A stretch of 10,987 nucleotides of DNA, from contig CALIQO010000180.1 of NCBI GenBank assembly GCA_938044055.1, positions 1 to 10,987 of the forward strand, in the 5' to 3' direction. This DNA is from an uncultured Saprospiraceae bacterium (GTDB lineage Bacteria; Bacteroidota; Bacteroidia; Chitinophagales; Saprospiraceae). Position numbers and translations under genes: made by a program. The notes below the pieces were generated by a model. It had not been told where the DNA came from. It worked only from the letters and a program-made list of their open reading frames with translations, and did not search any database. Shown piece after piece: positions 1-7,208 of the stretch. Positions within the stretch are counted from its first letter, which is position 1. The number at the start of each line of letters is the position of its first letter.

Positions 1-1533
1 TGCTTCGATAATGAATGTACCGACTTTTTCCTTGATCTGAAACACAACATTCTTCCAGAGAGGAGGCCTGTATATCGGTAGCTCCATCATTAAGTGGGAG
101 CGTCCTGTGGACTTTAAAATCTTCTTGAAAAACAATGCAGCGACAAGCGATCCGACAATCCCTAGAAGATAAAGACCCATAAATGCAAGTCCTTGCGAGT
201 TGAAAATTCCCCATACTTTAACTGGGGCAACCACGAAGCCAACCAGTACTGTGTAGACTGGAATTCTAGCAGAACAAGAAATGAGTGGAGAAACCATTAT
301 GGTTATAAGTCTTTCCTTTTGATTGGTAATTGTTCTAGCAGCCATAATTGCTGGAATGGCACATGCACCACTGGAAACCAAGGAGACAATAGAGCGGCCA
401 TTCAATCCAAATTTTCTCATGATTCCGTCAAACATGAATACTGCCCTAGACATATAACCAATCTCTTCCAGTATGGTTATTATCAAGAATAGAATGGTTA
501 TCTGAGGAATAAATACCAGCACTCCGCCTAGACCTGCTATGACGCCATCAACAAGGAGACTACGAAACCAGTTGTCAGGAGTAATCATTGCTACCATTTC
601 ACCTAGCCAAGAAAATCCACTTTCTATCCATCCCATGGGAGCTTCGGACCATGCATATATAGACTGAAAAACAAATGCCATAAGTACAAAGAAAATGAGC
701 GGGCCCCAGAATCGATGAGTAATTACGCGATCTATTTTTTCAGTAATCGGGGAATTGCTAGAAGCTTGATCGGGATTCAAGCCTAGATGACTTTCTATGG
801 TTAAGCATCGATTCAGCGTTTCATCAATCTGAGAAGCTATGTTGTTCCATCCTGCAGCTTGTTGGTTAAACTTGCGCTTATTATTTTCTGATATGTGAGA
901 CAACCATTCACTGTGGTGGAGAATCAGTTTTTTTAAGTAAGGAGATTCATTTTCTTCTGGTCTAATTACAGATAGATCGCTGTCTGATATAGGATAGAAA
1001 GAAGCACTACGGATGTACTTCTCTGGTTGGTTGAGCAGCCCATCTAAGTGCACCTTAAGCTTGTCTATGTTTTCATTTTTCCTGCTAGAAATAGAAATGG
1101 CCGGAATCGACAATAGGCTTGCTACCTTTTTTTCTAACTGGCCTACATTTGCAACTAGGTCAGACATATTGAGGCAGAAAATCATAGGGATCTTAAGATC
1201 CATAATCTGAGTTGCCAGTAATAAGTGTCTTTCTAGTTGGGATGCATCCGCAACGTAGATGATGCCTTCTGGGTAATCTTTTAGTGACGGCTGGGTAAGA
1301 ATGTCGATGACAAGCCTTTCATCGCTTGAGTTAGGAAAAAGAGAATAAGTGCCAGGGAAGTCTATCAATTCGATAGATCGTTTTTCAGGGGTAAGAAACT
1401 TTCCTTTTTTCTTATCAACAGTAACTCCAGGGAAGTTGCCTGTCCGCTGATTCAGCCCCGTCAGTAAATTGAACAAGCTAGACTTGCCACTGTTAGGGTT
1501 TCCGAATAATCCTATGGTCGTAGATTCCTTCAT
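1..1533 (-). CDS. feoB: Ferrous iron transport protein B (FeoB), C-terminus cut by window edge
   Basis: Inner-membrane Fe(II) importer with an N-terminal cytoplasmic G-protein domain. The frame is open for 511 codons from the ATG at 1533 to the left window edge. FeoB is usually about 700 residues, so the last 170–200 are missing. All G motifs can be read: G1 GNPNSGKS (residues 11–18), G2 around FPGVT (34–38), G3 DFPG (58–61), G4 NMSD (122–125) and G5 SSR (149–151). A spacer of about 110 residues leads to the first membrane helix near residue 277. The Gate-type membrane domain carries the family cysteine motifs GACAIPAIMAAR (389–400, Cys391) and ISCSARIPVY (418–427, Cys420). The start overlaps the feoA stop by ATGA, so the two are translationally coupled. 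Identification is firm; only the 3' end is unseen. Confidence 0.97.
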   Translation of the reverse strand, partial: MKESTTIGLFGNPNSGKSSLFNLLTGLNQRTGNFPGVTVDKKKGKFLTPEKRSIELIDFPGTYSLFPNSSDERLVIDILTQPSLKDYPEGIIYVADASQLERHLLLATQIMDLKIPMIFCLNMSDLVANVGQLEKKVASLLSIPAISISSRKNENIDKLKVHLDGLLNQPEKYIRSASFYPISDSDLSVIRPEENESPYLKKLILHHSEWLSHISENNKRKFNQQAAGWNNIASQIDETLNRCLTIESHLGLNPDQASSNSPITEKIDRVITHRFWGPLIFFVLMAFVFQSIYAWSEAPMGWIESGFSWLGEMVAMITPDNWFRSLLVDGVIAGLGGVLVFIPQITILFLIITILEEIGYMSRAVFMFDGIMRKFGLNGRSIVSLVSSGACAIPAIMAARTITNQKERLITIMVSPLISCSARIPVYTVLVGFVVAPVKVWGIFNSQGLAFMGLYLLGIVGSLVAALFFKKILKSTGRSHLMMELPIYRPPLWKNVVFQIKEKVGTFIIEA

Positions 1534-1751
1534 TTTATTACAACATGTACCTGATCTGCTTCTTCCTTTCTCAAGGCTATTCTCTGACCATCTACCGATA
1601 TATATAGTGCATCTCCGAGTGGGGACTTTCTTATTATATTGACTGAAGCATCTGGAGTAAGGCCCAGCGTAAGTAAAGTACAAGTGTACTCACTTTCTGC
1701 GCACTTTGTAATGGATGCTATCTGTCCCTTTTTTAAGTCTGAAAGTACCAT
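1530..1751 (-). CDS. feoA: Ferrous iron transport protein A (FeoA)
   Basis: Small cytoplasmic SH3-like protein needed for FeoB-mediated Fe(II) uptake, probably through contact with FeoB. It is 73 residues, which is typical of the family. The recognisable parts are the opening LSDLKKGQIASI (start of the beta barrel), the LGLTPDASVNII stretch (about residues 29–40), a PLGDALYISVDGQRIALR core (44–61) and a terminal EEADQVHV strand, matching the usual 'lGl.pG..v.v....plgdp..i.v.g..ialr..eA..i.V' pattern. The LGLTPDA segment has Asp-Ala where most FeoA proteins have Gly, a mild deviation. Its TGA overlaps the feoB ATG by 4 bp, so it is first in a feoAB operon. There is no obvious Shine–Dalgarno sequence upstream. 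The upstream gap is shared with a divergent Crp/Fnr-type gene. Confidence 0.93.
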   Translation of the reverse strand: MVLSDLKKGQIASITKCAESEYTCTLLTLGLTPDASVNIIRKSPLGDALYISVDGQRIALRKEEADQVHVVIK

Positions 1752-1817
1752 AGTATAGGTAAAATTAGCCAGTGTTTTTTAAATCACATATCAAGTAAAA
1801 TGGACACGAATATAGCA

Positions 1818-1869
1818 ATTGTACTTCCATGTGATTGTACAGAATTGTCTTAAATATGTAAATAATTGT
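1818..1869. repeat. Four direct ATTGT repeats in the feoA–crp gap, candidate operator
   Basis: ATTGT occurs four times in the same orientation, starting at 1818, 1834, 1844 and 1865. The first two copies extend to ATTGTAC, the last two to AATTGTC. Starts 1834, 1844 and 1865 are 10 and 21 bp apart, so they lie on one helical face; 1818 is out of phase. The last copy coincides with the presumed −33 element of the plus-strand regulator gene. This is seen directly in the sequence. That it is a binding site for a regulator of either flanking gene is inference. In AT-rich DNA, 5-mers recur by chance. Confidence 0.35.
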
Positions 1870-1895
1870 CGTGTGAGTAGGGGATTTTATAATTG
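1865..1895 (+). promoter_or_regulatory. Bacteroidota-type promoter for the Crp/Fnr-family gene
   Basis: ATTG at 1865–1868, a spacer of exactly 19 nt, then TATAATTG at 1888–1895. The Bacteroidota sigma consensus is TTTG, about 19 nt, TAnnTTTG, so each box has one mismatch. TATAAT also matches a classical −10. Transcription would begin near 1902, giving a short leader of 15–30 nt before the regulator. This is the best promoter match seen in the window. Confidence 0.55.
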
Positions 1896-1929
1896 AGATC
1901 ATCTTAAGGGTAACCAATTGTGTGCTATC

Positions 1930-2619
1930 ATGGAAAATATTGCAGTTAAAGTGTTATTAATCAAGGATATAGACGTATTCTCTAACCTTACAGATACTCA
2001 AGTAGAGAGAGTTGCTAGGGCTTCATCATACCGGAAGCTGTATAAGAATGACTATTTATATCGACCTGGAGCGAAAAAAACTTATGTGAATATCCTTGAG
2101 AAAGGGACCATAAAACTGGGCAATGATATAGATGAGGATAAATCCATTATCAGGCACCTGATTTTTGGGGGAGATATTTTCGGTGAAAACGTATTCACTC
2201 CTTCTCCATTGAGGAATGAATTTGCGCAAGCGATGGAAAATTCTCACATACTCCAGATACCTGTACCTCTTTTCAGATCTCTTGTTGTAGAAAACGAATT
2301 GTTCGCTTCTGATATAATGGAAGTGATTATAGGAAAGTTGAATGCCGTAGAAGAACGCCTGCATAACTTCGTCTTTAAAAAAGCCAAAGCTAGGATATGG
2401 GATTTTATAAAAGAAATGGGGAAACTAAAAGGAATCCGGATCGGACTAGATGAGTGTCTTGTTAACCATGGTATGTCGCACAAGGAAATAGCCTTCGTGA
2501 CAGATACTTCTCGCCAGACTGTAGCCAGAGTTTTAGGAGAATTAAAAGAATCAAATATGATTCATTTTTCTCCACGGAAACCACACAAGATTTTAATCAG
2601 AAATTTCCAGATGGGATAA
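1930..2619 (+). CDS. Crp/Fnr-family transcriptional regulator
   Basis: Cytoplasmic DNA-binding regulator of 229 residues, the usual Crp/Fnr length. Residues about 14–125 form the cyclic-nucleotide-binding-like beta barrel, with the typical 'L.kG.ikl......g....l..f..GdifGe' run around residues 57–86. A long dimerisation helix (about 126–150) follows, then a winged helix (about 152–222) whose helix-turn-helix is SHKEIAFVTDTSRQTVARVLGELKE at 183–207 (first half SHKEIAFVTD, second half TSRQTVARVLG). There is no N-terminal cysteine cluster, so it is not an oxygen-sensing FNR, and the cAMP-contacting residues of true CRP are not evident; the effector is unknown. I chose the ATG at 1930. An in-frame TTG at 1918 has a better-spaced AAGGG (1906–1910) and would add four residues. 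It is divergent from feoAB and upstream of mscS, so either could be a target (inference). Confidence 0.9.
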   Translation: MENIAVKVLLIKDIDVFSNLTDTQVERVARASSYRKLYKNDYLYRPGAKKTYVNILEKGTIKLGNDIDEDKSIIRHLIFGGDIFGENVFTPSPLRNEFAQAMENSHILQIPVPLFRSLVVENELFASDIMEVIIGKLNAVEERLHNFVFKKAKARIWDFIKEMGKLKGIRIGLDECLVNHGMSHKEIAFVTDTSRQTVARVLGELKESNMIHFSPRKPHKILIRNFQMG

Positions 2620-2631
2620 TGGATACTTCTT

Positions 2632-2683
2632 CCTATTTTATGAATCGCCGCAAAGACTTTCTTATCTTTCGCGAAAAAATAGG
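2632..2683 (+). promoter_or_regulatory. Predicted mRNA hairpin over the mscS ribosome-binding site
   Basis: CCTATTTT (2632–2639) is perfectly complementary to AAAATAGG (2676–2683). Inside lies a second stem, CGCAAAGA (2649–2656) against TCTTTCGCG (2665–2673) with one bulged C and an 8-nt loop. The right arm of the outer stem includes the AGG of the AGGGA Shine–Dalgarno (2681–2685) for mscS, which starts at 2687. The complementarity is read directly. A role in limiting mscS translation is inference. It lacks a following T-run, so it is not an intrinsic terminator. Confidence 0.4.
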
Positions 2684-2686
2684 GAC

Positions 2687-3505
2687 ATGGAAGAAACCCA
2701 GACATATACTCAGAAAGCCATAGATTACATTTTAGAAGTTGCGCCCTCTATAGTGCAAGCCATATTAATGATCATCATAGGATTATGGATCATTAATAAA
2801 CTGATGGTACACATAACCAAGGCCATCAAGATGGCAGGTCTACCTGTCGAAATAGTTAGTTTCCTTACTTCTCTTGTAAGTATCGGATTAAAAGTCCTTC
2901 TCTTCTTTTCTGTAGCTGGTGTGGTAGGTATAAATACAGCATCTTTCGTAGCAGTGCTTGCAGCAGCAGGATTCGCAGTAGGAATGGCCTTGCAAGGGAG
3001 TCTAGGGAATTTTGCAGCAGGGATAATCATCATTTTCTTTAAGCCTTATAAAATAGGTGACTGGGTTGAAATTCAAGACAAATTTGGGAAGGTAGAGGAT
3101 ATTCAGATTTTCAATACGATGGTAGGCACACCTGGACAGAAACAATTGATTATTCCTAATGGCGAAGTTATCAGTGGCATAGTAACTAACTTTTCTGTCA
3201 AGGGCATGATCCGTATGGAGATGCAAGTCTATATCCCATATGAAGAGAGCTTCCCTAAGATTAAATCTATGCTACTAGATTCTATCGCAACGATAGATAA
3301 AGTTTTAAAAAGCCCTCCGGTCGAGATAGGCATCATATCATTTGAGAGCCACAGTGTTCTTATAGAAGTGAGGCCTTATGTATTACCAGACGATTACTGG
3401 GAAGTCTACTTTCAAGTAAATGAAATGATAAAGGCCACTTTCCACGACAATCAGATCAAGGTTGCTTATTCTGAAGGTGTAGAATTAGGTTCCATAGGAG
3501 CTTAA
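2687..3505 (+). CDS. mscS: MscS-family small-conductance mechanosensitive channel
   Basis: Inner-membrane channel that opens under membrane tension and releases solutes on hypo-osmotic shock. It is 272 residues, close to E. coli MscS (286). There are three transmembrane helices: TM1 about 20–41, TM2 about 58–80, and the pore-lining TM3 about 83–118. TM3 has the glycine/alanine-packed signature AAAGFAVGMALQGSLGNFAAG (92–112). The beta domain follows, with FFKPYKIGDWVEI (117–129), QIFNT (140–144) and IPNG (156–159), all family hallmarks. A C-terminal alpha/beta vestibule domain runs to about residue 262. The AGGGA just upstream supports this ATG. It lies 67 bp after the Crp/Fnr gene on the same strand, so co-transcription is possible. 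It ends 3 bp from the convergent galE. The family is firm; the exact paralogue (MscS or YnaI-like) is less so, but the short form fits MscS. Confidence 0.93.
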   Translation: MEETQTYTQKAIDYILEVAPSIVQAILMIIIGLWIINKLMVHITKAIKMAGLPVEIVSFLTSLVSIGLKVLLFFSVAGVVGINTASFVAVLAAAGFAVGMALQGSLGNFAAGIIIIFFKPYKIGDWVEIQDKFGKVEDIQIFNTMVGTPGQKQLIIPNGEVISGIVTNFSVKGMIRMEMQVYIPYEESFPKIKSMLLDSIATIDKVLKSPPVEIGIISFESHSVLIEVRPYVLPDDYWEVYFQVNEMIKATFHDNQIKVAYSEGVELGSIGA

Positions 3506-3508
3506 ACA

Positions 3509-4540
3509 TTAATTAATACCTCGATAATTTTTCTCCCAGGTCCATGCACTTGCGGTCATATCGTCTAAATCGTATTGAGCACTCCACTTAAGAATCTCTT
3601 TAGATTTAGAAGCATCGGCATAGATAGCTTCAATGTCTCCATCTCGTCTTCCTACCACCTTATAGTCGAGAGGTCTTCCAGATGCTTTCTCGAAAGAACG
3701 GATGACTTCCATAACTGTTGACCCTTTTCCAGTTCCTATATTAAAGTATTCTACTCCACTAGGTTTATCAGAGCTTTGAAGTCTACTAAGAGCAGAAACA
3801 TGGGCAGCCGCTAAATCAGATACATGAATATAATCTCGGATGGCTGTTCCGTCTGGTGTATTATAGTCATCGCCATAAACCGATAATATTTCTCTTACAC
3901 CTGCCGCCGTCTGGGTGATATAAGGCATAAGGTTATTAGGAGGACCTGACGGAACTTCGCCGATAAGACCACTCTTGTGGGCACCTATGGGATTGAAATA
4001 TCTCAAGGATATCGCACTCAATTCCGGATGAGCATGTACTGTATCATGTATCAATCGCTCACAGACTTGCTTAGAATATCCATAAGGAGATGGTGTGTGA
4101 CCCAGTGGACTCATTTCTGTTACAGGTAGGTGATCGGGCGACCCATACACAGTGCATGAAGAAGAAAAAACAAGTGAATTCACCTTGTTTTCAAGCATCG
4201 CTTCTAATAGATTAATGGTGCCTTGTATGTTGTTTTCGTAATAGGCAAGTGGTTGTTCTACACTTTCATTGACACTTTTTAGTGCAGCGAAGTGGATGAC
4301 AGATTCAATTCTTTCTGTTCGCTTAAAAAATGTTTGTAAGGCAAGTTTATTCCTTATATCTAGATTAACAAAAGATACCATTTTACCGGTAATTTCTTTC
4401 AATTTAGGAATTACATCTGGAGAGCTATTAGACAAGTTATCTACAATAATTATTTCATAACCATTATTGATAAGTTCTATAACCGTGTGAGAGCCGATGT
4501 ACCCAGCACCTCCTGTCACCAATACTCTATCTTTAGGCAT
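3509..4540 (-). CDS. galE: UDP-glucose 4-epimerase (GalE)
   Basis: Interconverts UDP-glucose and UDP-galactose with tightly bound NAD+ in the cytoplasm (Leloir pathway and supply of UDP-Gal for surface glycans). It is an extended short-chain dehydrogenase of 343 residues (E. coli 338). It shows the Rossmann motif TGGAGYIGSH (9–18), DNLSNS (34–39) for the NAD adenosine, DIR (61–63), HFAALKSVNES (83–93), catalytic Ser128 in SSSCTVYG, and the YxxxK pair Tyr153/Lys157 in SPYGYSK. Each catalytic residue is offset by four from the E. coli numbering. Downstream signatures RYFNPIGAH, IRDYIHVSDLA and FNIGTGKG are also present. It stands alone on the minus strand, convergent with mscS and divergent from the M14 peptidase gene, so there is no operon evidence for a specific pathway. 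Confidence 0.96.
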   Translation of the reverse strand: MPKDRVLVTGGAGYIGSHTVIELINNGYEIIIVDNLSNSSPDVIPKLKEITGKMVSFVNLDIRNKLALQTFFKRTERIESVIHFAALKSVNESVEQPLAYYENNIQGTINLLEAMLENKVNSLVFSSSCTVYGSPDHLPVTEMSPLGHTPSPYGYSKQVCERLIHDTVHAHPELSAISLRYFNPIGAHKSGLIGEVPSGPPNNLMPYITQTAAGVREILSVYGDDYNTPDGTAIRDYIHVSDLAAAHVSALSRLQSSDKPSGVEYFNIGTGKGSTVMEVIRSFEKASGRPLDYKVVGRRDGDIEAIYADASKSKEILKWSAQYDLDDMTASAWTWEKNYRGIN

Positions 4541-4566
4541 ACTGATTTATCTTTTTTTAAGAAGAA

Positions 4567-4574
4567 CAAATGTA
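4567..4574 (-). promoter_or_regulatory. Putative −7 element of the galE promoter
   Basis: Read on the minus strand this is TACATTTG, an exact match to the Bacteroidota −7 consensus TAnnTTTG, 26 bp upstream of the galE ATG. I find no TTG at the expected −33 distance, so the call rests on one box only. Confidence 0.4.
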
Positions 4575-4644
4575 CCATATATTTTTTGCTAGATTTATGG
4601 TTCATGCCCATTTAGGTCAAGAAGTGAATTAAAAACATATCCAT

Positions 4645-7149
4645 ATGCGACGACTCTTACTCCTCATTGCTTTATTGAGCAGTATTTCTCTCACTGCCCA
4701 ATTGAAATCTCCATCAGAATATCTAGTAACAGATTATGGAGAACACTTTACACCTCATCACCTCCTTGTAGAGTATACGCAGTATCTAGCAGACAACTCT
4801 CCCTACATGACAGTTGAAAGGTATGGATATACCAATGAGAGGAGGCCGCTTCTATTCGTAACATTTGCGACACCAGATAATCATACCGATCTGGAAAATA
4901 TAAGACAGACCAATCTCTATAATGCGGGCATTGCAGATGCACCTGCCTCATCTATTGAGAAATCCATTCTGTGGATGTCGTTTGGTGTTCATGGCAATGA
5001 AGTTGCTGGCCCAGAAAGCAGCATGGAAGTCATGCACAAGTTAGCTGATCCTGATGCAGAAACCCAAGCCTGGCTGAACAATACCATTGTACTTATCGAT
5101 CCATCCGTAAATCCCGATGGATACTCCAGATACAGTCACTGGATATGGAGAGAGGCAGGGAAAAAGATACACCCGGAACATACCGATAGAGAACACATGG
5201 AACCATGGCCTGGAGGCAGAACCAACCATTATCATTTCGATTTGAATCGAGATTGGGCATGGCAGACCCAGATAGAATCGCAACAGCGCATGGTTAAGTA
5301 CAACCAGTGGCTTCCCCATGTACATGTTGATTTTCATGAGATGGGACCTAACGAGCACTATTATTTTGCTCCAGCGGCTAAGCCATATCACGAGTACATT
5401 ACACAGTGGCAGAAAGATTTTCAGGTTACCATCGGTAGAAACAATGCGAAGTATTTCGATCGTGAAGGATGGTTGTATTTTACAAGAGAAGTATTCGACT
5501 TATTATATCCCAGTTATGGTGATACGTATCCTACATTCAATGGTGCCATCGGTATGACTTATGAGCAGGGAGGGAGTGGTAGAGCAGGTCGAGCTATAAA
5601 GCTTGACAATGGAGATATTCTTACAATTCGAGACCGGATAGATCATCACCGTACAACGGCTATGGCTACTTTCGAGACAGTGTCTAAAAATTCTTCCGAT
5701 GTTATCTCTAATTTTAAGCAATACTTCAGAGATGCTGTACAATCTCCTAAAGGAAAATTTAGGGCTTATGTGATTAAAGCTTCTGAAAGTCAGAAAGCAA
5801 TAGCAGATCTGCTGGAAAGAAATTATATCAAGTTTGATTATGCCCATGGAAGTGGAAAGGGCAGTGGCTATCACTATCAATCGTCTGGCAACAAATCTTT
5901 TTCCATCGATCGAGGAGACATTATTATAGATGTTGTTCAACCTAAGTCTACCTTAATTCAGGTACTCATGGAACCAGAACCTATGCTAGAGGATTCGCTT
6001 ACCTATGACATTACTTCGTGGTGTCTGCCATTCGCTTATGGGGTGGAAACTTATGGACTGTCCTCTGTGCCCTCTGTTGAGAAAGGGTCTAAAATTGTGC
6101 AGAGTTACAGTGTCGATTGTAAGGAGGATGCTTATGCGTATTACTTCGAGTGGGGAAGCTATGAATCTCATAAGTTGATTGCGAGACTTATGGAGAAAGG
6201 AATAAAATTGCGTGTTTCTGGAAAAGGCAGTACGATAGAAGGCGTCCAATTAAAAAGATCATATCTAGTTGCTACCAGAGGAGATAATAAACATATTGAC
6301 GATTTCAGAAATGTTATGATGGAACAATTCAGTGGATTGACTATGGACTATGGTTGTGTTAATTCTGGTTTCAGTGACACCGGTACCGATCTAGCAGGAA
6401 ACTCTTTTAACCTCCTTGAAAATCCTCGGGTTATCACTATTTCGGGGCAAGGAGTAGGAACCAATGCCTTTGGGCAGATCTGGCACTATTTCGACAATCA
6501 TCTAGAATACCCGTTGAGTATTGTTGATGTAAATAATTTTTCAAGGGTGGATTTAGATGAGTATGATGTACTGATTTTACCAGATGGATATTATTCTCTT
6601 TCATCACATATGGAATCTATTTCGTCGTGGGTCAGAGAGGGAGGAAAGGTAATTGCTATAGGATCAGCCTTACGGCAAATGGCTAATAAAGAAGGATATG
6701 CCCTTAAGACCTATGCAGAAGATTCTGGTGAAAGTGCAGATAAAAAGTCCAGAACACAGATGGACCTGCGAGAAAGACTAGAAACGTATGAAGGATCTGA
6801 AAGAAGAAGTATCAGAAATTATGTGCCAGGAGCAATCGTAAGAAATAAAGTAGACCAGAGCCATCCTCTAGGTTATGGGCTCGGAGAATATTATTATTCT
6901 TTAAAGACTGGAAGCTCCACATATCAGTGGCTTACAGATGCTTGGAATGTAGTCTACGTTCCTGATGATGTAGAATCGTATGGATTTATAGGTTCAGAAT
7001 TAAAAAAGAAGATCGGAGGAACGGTAAGTTTTGCTGTTGATGATTTGGGCAGGGGTACCATTGTTTATATGGTTGATAATCCACTGTATCGTGGTTTCTG
7101 GCACAATGGATTACATCTATTTACCAATGCACTTTTCTTAGTAGATTGA
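4645..7149 (+). CDS. Secreted M14-family zinc carboxypeptidase with C-terminal GATase1-like region
   Basis: Predicted exported metallopeptidase of 834 residues that removes C-terminal residues from peptides, probably in nutrient scavenging. A signal peptide ends at SLTAQ (about residue 18/19). The M14 domain (about 35–345) has all key residues: HxxE zinc ligands His116 and Glu119 in VHGNEVAG, NPDGYSR (156–162), the substrate-carboxylate NR in FDLNRDW (198–204), third ligand His231 in VDFHEMG, and catalytic Glu307 in TYEQGG. A middle beta-rich part (about 370–490) of unknown role follows. Residues about 595–680 (VITISG, DVLILPDGYYS, WVREGGKVIAIG) resemble a class I glutamine-amidotransferase/ThuA-like fold, and the tail ends RGFWHNGLHLFTNALF. 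This architecture is common in Bacteroidota and functionally uncharacterised. The substrate is unknown. There is no clear Shine–Dalgarno, and the ATG is supported by the signal peptide. Confidence 0.92.
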   Translation: MRRLLLLIALLSSISLTAQLKSPSEYLVTDYGEHFTPHHLLVEYTQYLADNSPYMTVERYGYTNERRPLLFVTFATPDNHTDLENIRQTNLYNAGIADAPASSIEKSILWMSFGVHGNEVAGPESSMEVMHKLADPDAETQAWLNNTIVLIDPSVNPDGYSRYSHWIWREAGKKIHPEHTDREHMEPWPGGRTNHYHFDLNRDWAWQTQIESQQRMVKYNQWLPHVHVDFHEMGPNEHYYFAPAAKPYHEYITQWQKDFQVTIGRNNAKYFDREGWLYFTREVFDLLYPSYGDTYPTFNGAIGMTYEQGGSGRAGRAIKLDNGDILTIRDRIDHHRTTAMATFETVSKNSSDVISNFKQYFRDAVQSPKGKFRAYVIKASESQKAIADLLERNYIKFDYAHGSGKGSGYHYQSSGNKSFSIDRGDIIIDVVQPKSTLIQVLMEPEPMLEDSLTYDITSWCLPFAYGVETYGLSSVPSVEKGSKIVQSYSVDCKEDAYAYYFEWGSYESHKLIARLMEKGIKLRVSGKGSTIEGVQLKRSYLVATRGDNKHIDDFRNVMMEQFSGLTMDYGCVNSGFSDTGTDLAGNSFNLLENPRVITISGQGVGTNAFGQIWHYFDNHLEYPLSIVDVNNFSRVDLDEYDVLILPDGYYSLSSHMESISSWVREGGKVIAIGSALRQMANKEGYALKTYAEDSGESADKKSRTQMDLRERLETYEGSERRSIRNYVPGAIVRNKVDQSHPLGYGLGEYYYSLKTGSSTYQWLTDAWNVVYVPDDVESYGFIGSELKKKIGGTVSFAVDDLGRGTIVYMVDNPLYRGFWHNGLHLFTNALFLVD

Positions 7150-7208
7150 TGTGAATAAGTAAGCCTTGGAGTGTTTTTTTATAGATATAAAAGTCTATAT
7201 TAATATAT

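Noticed and set aside
193..492. Plus-strand frame of 99 codons rich in Cys, Asn and His
   Set aside because: It lies wholly within the membrane domain of feoB on the other strand, which shows all family motifs; its composition is that of an antisense shadow.
1760..1790. Possible feoA promoter, TATG–N19–TAATTTTA read on the minus strand
   Set aside because: Matches the consensus loosely and has the right spacing, but transcription would begin practically at the feoA ATG, so I do not call it.
2640..2723. 27-codon frame between the Crp/Fnr gene and mscS
   Set aside because: No ribosome-binding site, overlaps the mscS start, and contains no recognisable motif; kept only as a remark in the mscS leader finding.
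5041..5391. Minus-strand frame of 116 codons inside the M14 peptidase gene
   Set aside because: The plus-strand frame carries zinc-binding and catalytic motifs through the same bases; this is a shadow.
7180..7199. Inverted repeat TATAGA / TCTATA between the M14 and AraC genes, after a run of seven T
   Set aside because: Only 6 AT-rich base pairs and the T-run is before, not after, the stem, so it is not a terminator; chance is likely in AT-rich DNA.
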